Notes: generated by a model not told the origin, from the sequence alone. Positions 1 through 5,206 are shown, counted from the first letter of the stretch. The stretch: DNA of 5,206 nt from Chloroflexota bacterium (GCA_022560365.1 JADFTG010000111.1:1-5206), one strand, 5' to 3'. Made by a program: numbers and translations.

Positions 1-58
1 ACAGGAAACCGGCGAAGAGGCCGATGACGATCGACACAAAGACGAAGAAGGAAGCCAC
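1..58 (-). CDS. Possible start of a membrane protein (partial, runs off left edge)
   Basis: Reading the minus strand from a GTG at 58 gives about 19 residues, VASFFVFVSIVIGLFAGFL. This is a continuous hydrophobic stretch typical of an N-terminal membrane helix or signal anchor. Most codons end in C, as in the real genes here. The reading frame is the same as that of the acyltransferase upstream and begins 15 bases after its TAG, so the two could be co-transcribed. The ribosome site is weak: only a G-rich run precedes the GTG. A competing plus-strand reading (positions 3-77, ending in TAG) would give a basic C-terminal tail, so the direction is not certain. No family can be named from so few residues. 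Confidence 0.35.
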   Translation of the reverse strand, partial: MASFFVFVSIVIGLFAGFL

Positions 59-73
59 CGTGGCCCCCGGCCG

Positions 74-1570
74 CTAGCCGGCGTCGGCGGCTAGCGCCTG
101 CTGCGAGGCGCCGGTCGGGCGACGTGCGGTCTCCGGCTCGGCTGCAACGCCCAGCTGTGGCAGGTCGGACTTCTCCACGCCCGCCGCGGAGCGCAGCTCA
201 ACGTAGGCCTGGTCCGTGAAGTCCTTGAGGCGCTGCACGTCCTTGCCCGCTCCGGCGTCGCCCATGTAGCCGAAATAGAGCTTCTGGTTGTAGCTCGTCA
301 CGCCCAGCCCGACGCCCATCTCCCAGGCGATCGGTACCAGCGGGTAGTGGCCCAGCAGCCTGTGCCCGACGCAGAAAAGCGGGATCATCGGCCCCGGAAC
401 GTTCGTGCAGACCATGTGCGCTACGGTGTTCGGCGGAACCGGCAGCCTCCCCAGCGCCGCCTGCACGATCGGAGGCGCAGCGCCCCCTAGCACGCTCGAA
501 AGCGTCTCGATGCCGTCCGCCACCTTTTGGTGCTTTAGTGCCTCCGTGCGCGCCCTGACCGCGTTCAGCCGCTCGATCGGATTGGAAACGCCCACCGGCA
601 CCTCCACCAGCAACATCGACACGCGGTTCCCCAACGCTTCCTTCTCCTCGTCCTTGCGCCCGTTGACCGGCATCAGAACTCGCGCCATGCGCCGCTCCGT
701 TGTCTGGCCGTGCATCTCGAAGTAGCGGCCAAGCGCACCGCCCAGCACCGTCAGCACGACGTCGTTCACCGTGCCGCCGGCCGCCCGGCGGATCTGCCTG
801 ATCTCCTGGAACGAGAACTCGCTGAACGCGAGAACGCGGCCGCCTGTCAGCGGCTTGTTGAACGGTGCGCGCACCATCGGCACCTGGAAATAAGGCACCG
901 CCGTCTCCAGCGCCCGTGCTATCGAGCGCACCTGCGTCTCGCCGCCGGCGATGTCCACGTTCAGGGTAGATCGGGCCGCCAGCCGGTCGATCTCCGCGCT
1001 GACGTTGTCCAGCAGCGCATCGACGATGCGCATGAACGATGGGTCGTGCGGCTTCTTCTCGATCTCCGGCGCCGGCGGTGGTGGTGCCGGGTCCGCCGAC
1101 ACGTCGAGCATGATCATCAGCAACTCGATCCCGGAAACGCCGTCCACCAGGCAGTGATGCACCTTGGACACGAGCGCCGAGCGGTCGCCCTCCAGGCCGT
1201 TGACCACGTAGATCTCCCACAACGGCTTCTTTCGGTCGAGCATCGGCGCGAAAAGCTCTGCCGCCTTCTCGTACAGCTCCTCGTCCGTGGCGCCCTCCAG
1301 CGTCACCTGATAGATGTGGCGGCTCAGGTCGAACTCCTGGTCCCACTCCCAGGTCGGGTGGCCCAGGTTGAACGGCGCCGGCGTCGCGATCTGCTGGTAG
1401 CGCGGGATCAGGTGCAGCTTGGCACGGATGTTGTTAACAAATCGATCGTAGGAGATCTGACCCTCGCAGACGGCAATCGAGCCGATATGGAGCGCCGCTT
1501 CCTTGCGCTCCATATAAAGGAACGAGGCGTCCTGCGCGCTCAAGCGCTGGCTAGTGCCCCGCTGGGTCAT
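74..1570 (-). CDS. Wax ester synthase / diacylglycerol acyltransferase (WS/DGAT family)
   Basis: This enzyme transfers a fatty acyl group from acyl-CoA to diacylglycerol or a fatty alcohol, making triacylglycerol or wax esters for storage. Members act at the inner face of the cytoplasmic membrane and on lipid bodies. The 498-residue protein has the family's usual length (about 450-500). It opens with the typical LSAQDASFLYMER segment and has PLWE at 116-119. The catalytic HHxxxDG motif is intact (H138, H139, D143, G144). N269-D270 form the conserved ND motif of the second domain, and a TNVPGP segment and a GVTSYNQKLYFGYMGD segment lie near the C-terminus. The last 30 or so residues are Ala/Pro-rich and probably disordered. 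The ATG at 1570 is supported by AAGGAGA four bases upstream. It is divergent from the hydrolase at 1744. The family and activity class are secure; substrate preference (wax ester or triacylglycerol) cannot be read from the sequence. Confidence 0.95.
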   Translation of the reverse strand: MTQRGTSQRLSAQDASFLYMERKEAALHIGSIAVCEGQISYDRFVNNIRAKLHLIPRYQQIATPAPFNLGHPTWEWDQEFDLSRHIYQVTLEGATDEELYEKAAELFAPMLDRKKPLWEIYVVNGLEGDRSALVSKVHHCLVDGVSGIELLMIMLDVSADPAPPPPAPEIEKKPHDPSFMRIVDALLDNVSAEIDRLAARSTLNVDIAGGETQVRSIARALETAVPYFQVPMVRAPFNKPLTGGRVLAFSEFSFQEIRQIRRAAGGTVNDVVLTVLGGALGRYFEMHGQTTERRMARVLMPVNGRKDEEKEALGNRVSMLLVEVPVGVSNPIERLNAVRARTEALKHQKVADGIETLSSVLGGAAPPIVQAALGRLPVPPNTVAHMVCTNVPGPMIPLFCVGHRLLGHYPLVPIAWEMGVGLGVTSYNQKLYFGYMGDAGAGKDVQRLKDFTDQAYVELRSAAGVEKSDLPQLGVAAEPETARRPTGASQQALAADAG

Positions 1571-1585
1571 TAGGTCTCCTTAGTT

Positions 1586-1618
1586 GGGCAGTGCCGGGCG
1601 TCCGCAAACCCGCTGCCC
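1586..1618 (-). other. Hairpin in the leader of the acyltransferase mRNA
   Basis: GGGCAG (1586-1591) and CGGG (1595-1598) pair with CCCGCTGCCC (1609-1618), giving a 10-bp GC stem with a three-base bulge (1592-1594) and a ten-base loop. It lies between the predicted promoter and the ribosome site of the acyltransferase, four bases from the AAGGAGA at 1581-1575. No T-run follows in either direction, so it does not look like a terminator. It could affect translation or mRNA stability, but that is inference. Confidence 0.35.
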
Positions 1619-1641
1619 TCTTGCCCCCGCAATCTCCCCGC

Positions 1642-1669
1642 ATTATATACTCTCGGAAACCGCGTTCAA
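1642..1669 (-). promoter_or_regulatory. Predicted promoter of the acyltransferase gene
   Basis: On the minus strand there is a perfect TATAAT (1647-1642), preceded 16 bases upstream by TTGAAC (1669-1664), which shares four of six bases with the TTGACA consensus. Transcription would begin near 1635, giving a leader of about 65 bases. This is the only AT-rich spot in the gap and is correctly placed for the 1570 start. Confidence 0.55.
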
Positions 1670-1694
1670 ATGGTAATCTACCGCACAGTATTAC
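1665..1694 (+). promoter_or_regulatory. Weak candidate promoter of the hydrolase gene
   Basis: TTCAAA (1665-1670) and TATTAC (1689-1694) are separated by 18 bases and each match four of six consensus bases. The -35 overlaps that of the opposite promoter. Short inverted repeats lie here too: GGTA/TACC at 1672-1682 and GTAAT/ATTAC at 1673-1694. They could bind a regulator, but short repeats like these are common by chance. No better plus-strand promoter is visible between 1640 and 1743. Confidence 0.2.
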
Positions 1695-1743
1695 GATTGT
1701 GTGAGAAATCCGGCGATGAGTTGTTATCTATGGCAGGAATCTA

Positions 1744-2565
1744 GTGGCTAAGAGCAAGGGGAGAACGATGGCCAGGAAATTACGAGAGGGACTCGGCGAG
1801 GACTTCCAGGCGTCCACGGCGCTGCCCATCTGGCGCGAAGCCCTCCTTGGCATCGACTGGATCTCCCTCCGCATGTCATCCGTCTTCCGCGGCTCCGGCG
1901 TCCCCAGGGGCGATGGCGCCGGCGTCGTCGTCGTTCCCGGCTTCATGGGCTCCGACCAGTACCTCGGCGACATGAACTCCTGGCTCCGCCGCATCGGCTA
2001 TACGCCGTACCTCTCCGGCATCGGCCGTAACGCTGACTGTCCCGACATCCTGGCCCAGCGACTGCACAAGACGTTAGAGCACGCCAGCGGCGAGACCGGC
2101 AACCCCGTGCACCTGATCGGCCACAGCCTCGGCGGCGTCCTCGCGCGCAGTGCGGCCGCTCGCTGGCCTGATCTCGTCGCCTCCTGCGCCACCATGGGCT
2201 CGCCCTTCCGCGGCATCCGCGTCCACCCCTTCGTCCTCCAGACGGCGCACCTCGTTCGCGGCCGCATCCTTCAGCGGCAGAGCGGTACCGCCGACAAGAA
2301 GCCCCACTGCTACAGCGGTTACTGTACCTGCGAATTCCTCGACTCGCTTCGCGACGAGTTCCCCGCAAGCGTCCCGCAGATCGCCATTTACACCAAGACC
2401 GACGGCGTCGTCGACTGGCGTTGCTGCATCAACGAGCTCGATGACGGCACAGACATCGAGGTGCCGGGCACTCACGTCGGTCTCGCCTTCAACTTGCAGG
2501 TCTACAAGCACATCGCCCACTTCCTCGCCGGGCCGGCAAGCTACCGCCAGAGCAAAGTGGCCTAG
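1744..2565 (+). CDS. Alpha/beta hydrolase, lipase/esterase-like
   Basis: This is a serine hydrolase of the alpha/beta fold, 273 residues from the GTG at 1744. The nucleophile elbow is GHSLGG with S128. D220 or D224 in TKTDGVVDW is the likely acid, and H244 in PGTHVGLAF the likely base. VVVVPGFMGSD near residue 62 is the usual strand and oxyanion turn. There is no signal peptide, so it is probably cytoplasmic. Five cysteines cluster late in the chain (C189, C194, C196, C227, C228), which is unusual. The start is uncertain: GTG 1744 has AGGA five bases upstream, and ATG 1768 has GGGGAG four bases upstream, giving 265 residues. The latter is at least as likely. Being divergent from an acyltransferase and next to PHA genes suggests a role in breaking down stored acylglycerol, wax ester or PHA, but the substrate is inferred from context only. 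Confidence 0.88.
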   Translation: MAKSKGRTMARKLREGLGEDFQASTALPIWREALLGIDWISLRMSSVFRGSGVPRGDGAGVVVVPGFMGSDQYLGDMNSWLRRIGYTPYLSGIGRNADCPDILAQRLHKTLEHASGETGNPVHLIGHSLGGVLARSAAARWPDLVASCATMGSPFRGIRVHPFVLQTAHLVRGRILQRQSGTADKKPHCYSGYCTCEFLDSLRDEFPASVPQIAIYTKTDGVVDWRCCINELDDGTDIEVPGTHVGLAFNLQVYKHIAHFLAGPASYRQSKVA

Positions 2566-2629
2566 AGGCGCCTCCACCGCTCCACCTCAGACGTAACTGG
2601 TCCCGTGCGTCCGCGCGCCTTCGAAAATC

Positions 2630-2668
2630 AAAAAGGAAGGGGGCAGGCCGCAAGGCCGCCCCCTTCCT
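2630..2668 (-). terminator. Intrinsic terminator of the phasin gene
   Basis: AGGAAGGGGGC (2634-2644) pairs perfectly with GCCCCCTTCCT (2658-2668). Inside it, GGCC (2646-2649) pairs with GGCC (2654-2657) around the four-base loop GCAA on the plus strand, leaving one bulged A at 2645. On the minus strand the stem runs directly into TTTTT and then GATTTT, so it ends the phasin transcript about 20 bases after its stop codon. No T-run follows on the plus strand, but the strong stem may also hinder read-through from the hydrolase gene, which converges on it. Confidence 0.88.
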
Positions 2669-2689
2669 CCGGGCGGGGTGCGGGCGTAG

Positions 2690-3172
2690 TTATGAGTTGC
2701 TGCCGGACGTCTTCTTCGTCGTGCCCGCCGCCTTGCGCGTCGTGCGGGCGCGAACTCCGTTGACCGCCTGCTCAACCGCCGGGCCGGCCCGCTTAACCGT
2801 GGAGCGGGTCGCCTCGATGGCGGCCTGGCCGGCGCCGCGGTTCGCCTCAATCACCTTGCGCGCCGTGTCGCGGGCCTCGCGCCCGCTGTCGGACACCTCG
2901 TCCAGCAATTGGCGCGCCAGTCCCAGAGTGCGGCTCTGGGCGTCGGTGAGTGAACGAACAACGCTGGCCGAGAGGCCGGCCACATCGCCCGGCGACGTCG
3001 CGAAGCGACGGCCAAGGTCAAACGTGTCTCGCTGCGCCTGTTCAACTTCGTCGATCAGCTTTCGCGAGATTCGGTAGCCGCGGTCGTTGGCTGACTTCAC
3101 TGCGTCCAGCAACGCGTCGTAGGACTCGTTCACGGAATCGAAGAACTGGTCCACTGTTTCTTCTCTGCTCAT
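2690..3172 (-). CDS. phaP: Phasin-like granule-associated protein
   Basis: This is a 160-residue, largely helical, amphipathic protein. It begins SREETVDQFFDSVNESYDALLDAVKSANDRGYRISRKLIDEVEQ and continues with Ala-, Arg-, Asp- and Glu-rich heptad-like helices to about residue 140. No signal peptide or membrane helix is present. Phasins coat PHA granules and limit granule size; size, composition and context fit that role. The tail (residues 140-160) is basic and low in complexity, with RARTTRKAAG and KK, like tails of DNA- or granule-binding phasins. The ATG at 3172 has a full AAGGAGG site (3187-3181) eight bases upstream. It is divergent from a PhaQ-like regulator over a shared operator, as expected of a PhaQ target. 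Phasins diverge strongly in sequence, so the symbol rests on context and composition rather than a decisive motif. Confidence 0.7.
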   Translation of the reverse strand: MSREETVDQFFDSVNESYDALLDAVKSANDRGYRISRKLIDEVEQAQRDTFDLGRRFATSPGDVAGLSASVVRSLTDAQSRTLGLARQLLDEVSDSGREARDTARKVIEANRGAGQAAIEATRSTVKRAGPAVEQAVNGVRARTTRKAAGTTKKTSGSNS

Positions 3173-3185
3173 TTGGGGAACCTCC

Positions 3186-3214
3186 TTGACAGATCATGCA
3201 TCTATGTGCAAAAT
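3186..3214 (+). promoter_or_regulatory. Predicted promoter of the phaQ-phaE-phaC operon
   Basis: A perfect TTGACA (3186-3191) is followed after 17 bases by CAAAAT (3209-3214), four of six matches to TATAAT. Transcription would begin near 3221, inside the right arm of the inverted repeat. The -35 box overlaps the ribosome site of the divergent phasin gene (AAGGAGG, 3187-3181). Confidence 0.55.
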
Positions 3215-3223
3215 ACACATAGA
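3201..3223. promoter_or_regulatory. Probable PhaQ (PadR-type) operator
   Basis: TCTATGTG (3201-3208) and CACATAGA (3216-3223) form a perfect 8-bp inverted repeat with a seven-base spacer. The ATGT...ACAT core resembles known PadR-family operators, though the spacing here is nine bases rather than the commonly quoted eight. It lies between the phasin gene and the PadR-family gene. Its spacer contains the -10 elements of both divergent promoters, so a bound dimer would block both. Assignment to this regulator is inference from position and family. Confidence 0.75.
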
Positions 3224-3239
3224 GACGACTTGCTGTCAA
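3210..3239 (-). promoter_or_regulatory. Predicted promoter of the phasin gene
   Basis: On the minus strand a perfect TTGACA (3239-3234) is followed after 18 bases by TATTTT (3215-3210), four of six matches. The start point would be near 3203, in the left arm of the inverted repeat, leaving a leader of about 30 bases that carries the AAGGAGG site. Confidence 0.6.
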
Positions 3240-3263
3240 CCCCCAGGCCGTCCATTTTGAAAA

Positions 3264-3698
3264 ATGCGTCAAAAAACTGACACCCCCAGCGCCAGCAAGA
3301 ACGGACGCGGCCGTAACCGCGCCGCCGGCAAGGAGCCGCGCCTCACCGGCGACCTCCTCTCCTCCAGCCTGCTCGCCTTCCTGCGCCGCTCCAACGCCTA
3401 CGGATACGCACTCGTGCAGGAGCTGACCAGGGCCGGCCTGCCGGGATTCGACTCCACGACCGTCTACCGCACCCTCCGCCAGCTGGAGAAGTCGGGTCTC
3501 GTCTCCTCCTTCTGGGACACCTCGGAATCAGGCCCGGCCAAGCGCCGCTATTCGCTCACGACAGCCGGGGAAACCTTCCTCAATCTTTGGTATGACATCT
3601 TCGGAAAGTACCAAAAGGTATTGCAATCTGCATGGGAATCAGTGGACAATCGAGATACCAATGAATCAGCGCCCGCGGACGGCGCGCAAGAGGAGTAA
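3264..3698 (+). CDS. phaQ: PadR-family PHB-responsive repressor, PhaQ-like
   Basis: This is a winged-helix regulator of 144 residues. In the PhaQ type known from Bacillus megaterium, the protein represses its own gene and the phasin gene and is released when PHB is present. The core runs from about residue 28 to 120: LLAFLRRSNAYGYALVQELT, then TTVYRTLRQLEKSGLV (recognition helix, about 65-80), then the wing WDTSESGPAKRRYSLTTAGE (84-103). The WDTS-x-x-GPAKR-x-YS-T-AGE pattern and the LW-x-x-x-x-KYQ segment that follows resemble PhaQ as I recall it, more than generic PadR proteins. A basic disordered N-terminus (residues 1-26) precedes the core, and an acidic tail ends it. ATG 3264 is the only ATG available, with an in-frame TGA at 3258-3260, yet no clear ribosome site precedes it. 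The phaE-like gene starts five bases after its stop. Confidence 0.85.
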   Translation: MRQKTDTPSASKNGRGRNRAAGKEPRLTGDLLSSSLLAFLRRSNAYGYALVQELTRAGLPGFDSTTVYRTLRQLEKSGLVSSFWDTSESGPAKRRYSLTTAGETFLNLWYDIFGKYQKVLQSAWESVDNRDTNESAPADGAQEE

Positions 3699-3703
3699 GC
3701 AGG

Positions 3704-4111
3704 ATGCCAGGTCAGAACGGCAAATCCCAAACCAGTACAGCCGACGTCATGGAGCTCTGGCGCTCCTGGTTCAACGAGACTGAGCGCCAGCTAAACGGCT
3801 TCTTCGGCGAAATCCTCGGCGACGAATCGTTCGCCCGCGTCTCATCCGGCTACGTCGACGCCTACTCCGTCATCCAGCGCTCCCTCAACCAGAGCATGGA
3901 GCGCTACCTCACCACCTTCAACCTGCCCACTCACTCCGACATCACCGACCTCGGCGAGCGCCTCAGCTCCATCGAAGAGCGCCTCGCCTCGCTTGAGACC
4001 ACCATTCGGGCCGTCGCCGAAAAGGTCGACATCGCCCCGACTGGGTCCGTCACCAAGCTGCGGCCGCGCCGCACCCGCAAGCCCGCCGCCAAGAGCAGCG
4101 ACGCCAGCTAG
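3704..4111 (+). CDS. phaE: Small PhaE/PhaR-like PHA synthase subunit
   Basis: This is a 135-residue protein placed directly before phaC, where class III or IV PHA synthases carry their non-catalytic subunit (PhaE or PhaR). That subunit is needed for activity and granule start-up. Residues 14-72 are helical and open with VMELWRSWFNETERQL. NLPTHSD (73-79) matches the conserved N-[LM/V]-P-[ST]-x-x-D turn of PhaE and PhaR proteins. It is followed by a coiled-coil helix (about 80-108, DLGERLSSIEERLASLETT). Residues 115-135 form a basic tail (KLRPRRTRKPAAKSS). It is shorter than PhaR (about 200) and far shorter than class III PhaE (about 350). AGGAG (3691-3695) lies eight bases upstream, inside the end of phaQ, which suggests coupled translation. 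Whether it should be called PhaE or PhaR is open; a phasin-like role is the main alternative. Confidence 0.72.
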   Translation: MPGQNGKSQTSTADVMELWRSWFNETERQLNGFFGEILGDESFARVSSGYVDAYSVIQRSLNQSMERYLTTFNLPTHSDITDLGERLSSIEERLASLETTIRAVAEKVDIAPTGSVTKLRPRRTRKPAAKSSDAS

Positions 4112-4130
4112 GGCCCAACCGCCCACCAAG

Positions 4131-4136
4131 AGGGAG
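4131..4136 (+). promoter_or_regulatory. Ribosome binding site that fixes the phaC TTG start
   Basis: AGGGAG lies eight bases before the TTG at 4145. No ATG or GTG in the phaC frame occurs until about residue 63, well inside the conserved domain, so this site is what supports a TTG start. Confidence 0.75.
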
Positions 4137-4144
4137 AACCAGCT

Positions 4145-5206
4145 TTGGCCACGGCTCGCCAGCCCGTCGAAACGATCATCGAGACCGCGCAGGAAGAGGT
4201 CGAGCGCACGCGTGAGCGCATCAAGAAAGGCCTCGATGTCCTCCTCGCCCGTAACGAGCCCCTCGTCGGCGTCACGCCGAAAGACGTTATCTACCAGCGC
4301 GGCACCCTTAAGCTCTACCACTACCACCCAATGTCCGACGAGGTCTACCGCGTCCCCATCGTCCTCGTCATGTCCCTCGTCAGCAAGCCCTGGATCCTCG
4401 ACCTCACCTTCGGCCAGAGCTTCGTCCAGTACCTGCTGGCCCAGGGCTTCGACGTCTTCATGATCGACTGGGGGGTACCACGTCCCGAGGACACGAAGCT
4501 CGCCTTCGAGGACTACGTCACGGACCTCATGCCAGACTGCTTCGAGCACGTCCAGAAGGCCACCGGTGAAGAAGACTACAGCATCCTCGGCTACTGCATG
4601 GGCGGCCTCTTCGGCCTCATGTACGCCGGCGCCTACCCGGACGCCCCACTCAAGAACCTCGCCTGCGCCGCGACGCCAGTCGACATGGAGGGCATGGGCC
4701 TCTTCCGCAAGTGGACCGACAAGCGCTTCTTCGACGTCGACCACCTCGTCGACTCCATCGGCAACATCCCCCCGGACATGATGCTCCGCTCGTTCGAGAT
4801 GCTCCGCCCGATGGACCGCTGGGGCGGCTACATCCGCCTCCTCGACAACCTCTGGAACGAGCAGTTCGTCTACGGCTTCCGCATCATGTACAAGTGGACG
4901 AACGAACAGATCCCCTTCCCCGGCGAGGCCTACCGCCAGTTCATCAAAGATCTGATGTGGGAGAACAAGCTGATGAAGGGCACCATGACCCTCAACGGCC
5001 GGCCCATCAACACCAGGGCCATCAAGATCCCCGTCCTTCACGCCATGGCGGAGCACGACCACATCGCACCCTACGCCGCCAGCAGGCCCCTCACCAGCAT
5101 CGTCGGCAGCGAAGACACCGAAGACGTCATACTCAAGGGCGGCCACGTCAGCCTCATCGCCGGCAAGAACGCCATGTTCCGCCTCTGGCCACGCATGGCC
5201 GACTGG
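4145..5206 (+). CDS. phaC: PHA synthase catalytic subunit PhaC, class III/IV (3' end cut by window)
   Basis: PhaC polymerises (R)-3-hydroxyacyl-CoA into polyhydroxyalkanoate on the granule surface. The 354 codons visible run to the window edge. The family is about 355-365 residues, so only a few are probably missing; the last ones, LWPRMADW, match the usual C-terminal end. The lipase-like box is GYCMGG with Cys151 as nucleophile. Asp305 in AEHDHIAPY and His334 in GGHVSL complete the triad, at almost the same positions as in the short class III and IV enzymes (about 149-151, 302-306, 331-335). Other signatures are VGVTPKDVIYQRGTLKLYHY near residue 42, PIVLVMSLVSKPWILDL near 72 and FDVFMIDWGVP near 103. 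The start is TTG with AGGGAG eight bases upstream, 33 bases after the phaE-like gene. Lack of the long N-terminal domain of class I and II enzymes agrees with a partner subunit next door. Confidence 0.95.
   Translation, partial: MATARQPVETIIETAQEEVERTRERIKKGLDVLLARNEPLVGVTPKDVIYQRGTLKLYHYHPMSDEVYRVPIVLVMSLVSKPWILDLTFGQSFVQYLLAQGFDVFMIDWGVPRPEDTKLAFEDYVTDLMPDCFEHVQKATGEEDYSILGYCMGGLFGLMYAGAYPDAPLKNLACAATPVDMEGMGLFRKWTDKRFFDVDHLVDSIGNIPPDMMLRSFEMLRPMDRWGGYIRLLDNLWNEQFVYGFRIMYKWTNEQIPFPGEAYRQFIKDLMWENKLMKGTMTLNGRPINTRAIKIPVLHAMAEHDHIAPYAASRPLTSIVGSEDTEDVILKGGHVSLIAGKNAMFRLWPRMADW

Noticed and set aside
3..77. Possible C-terminus of a plus-strand gene ending at TAG 75-77
   Set aside because: The opposite reading gives a coherent hydrophobic helix with the codon bias of neighbouring genes, in line with the acyltransferase; the plus reading gives only a short basic tail. 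It cannot be fully excluded.
198..1346. Second minus-strand open frame of 382 codons within the acyltransferase
   Set aside because: It overlaps the real gene in another frame and is Gly/Arg/Ala-rich, as expected of out-of-frame GC-rich DNA.
710..1573. Plus-strand open frame of 287 codons opposite the acyltransferase
   Set aside because: The translation is Arg/His/Leu-rich shadow sequence; the minus-strand gene has intact catalytic motifs and a ribosome site.
1586..1618. Hairpin considered as an intrinsic terminator
   Set aside because: No T-run follows on either strand, and it lies between divergent genes where no transcript needs ending.
1943..2577. Several minus-strand open frames under the hydrolase
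   Set aside because: All are Arg-, Gly- or Ala-rich shadows with no start signals; the plus-strand hydrolase has a full catalytic triad.
2587..2850. Minus-strand frame of 87 codons across the terminator and phasin end
   Set aside because: It crosses a strong intrinsic terminator and encodes an Arg/Pro/Ala-rich low-complexity chain.
3842..5146. Long minus-strand open frame (434 codons) opposite the phaE-like gene and phaC
   Set aside because: It is the mirror of C-ending codons in two well-supported genes; its product is a low-complexity Val/Asp/Glu/Ala/Gly-rich chain with no recognisable domain.

Overview
The window comes from a GC-rich bacterium with strongly C-ending codons (CTC, CGC, TCC, GTC). 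That bias also creates long mirror-frame ORFs on the opposite strands. Content is almost entirely carbon-storage metabolism: a neutral-lipid part on the left (positions 1-2565) and a polyhydroxyalkanoate (PHA) part on the right (2690-5206). I see no mobile elements, RNA genes or CRISPR. The organism cannot be named securely. The combination of WS/DGAT, a PhaQ-like PadR regulator and a two-subunit short-PhaC synthase with high GC would fit a Chloroflexota- or actinobacteria-like soil or water bacterium, but that is inference.

Left part. A full-length wax ester synthase/diacylglycerol acyltransferase (74-1570, minus) has an intact HHxxxDG site. It is divergent from an alpha/beta hydrolase with a GHSLGG nucleophile elbow (1744-2565, plus). 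The 173-bp gap between them holds a good minus-strand promoter and a hairpin in the acyltransferase leader. The first 58 bases may be the start of a membrane protein downstream of the acyltransferase.

Right part. A phasin-like granule protein (2690-3172, minus) ends at a strong intrinsic terminator. It is divergent from an apparent operon: a PadR-family regulator closely resembling PhaQ, the PHB-responsive repressor of Bacillus (3264-3698); a very small PhaE/PhaR-like synthase subunit (3704-4111); and the catalytic PHA synthase PhaC (4145 to beyond the right edge), with Cys151, Asp305 and His334 as a complete triad. The 91-bp divergent region holds a perfect 8-bp inverted repeat (TCTATGTG / CACATAGA). 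Its spacer contains the -10 elements of both opposing promoters.

Working model (inference). PhaC with its small partner makes PHA granules and the phasin coats them. The PhaQ-like repressor sits on the shared operator until polymer is present, releasing both the phasin and its own operon. The acyltransferase and hydrolase would make and break down acylglycerols or wax esters beside it. The best candidates for something new are the overlapping phaP/phaQ control switch, the miniature synthase subunit, and the similar basic tails on the phasin and the synthase subunit.
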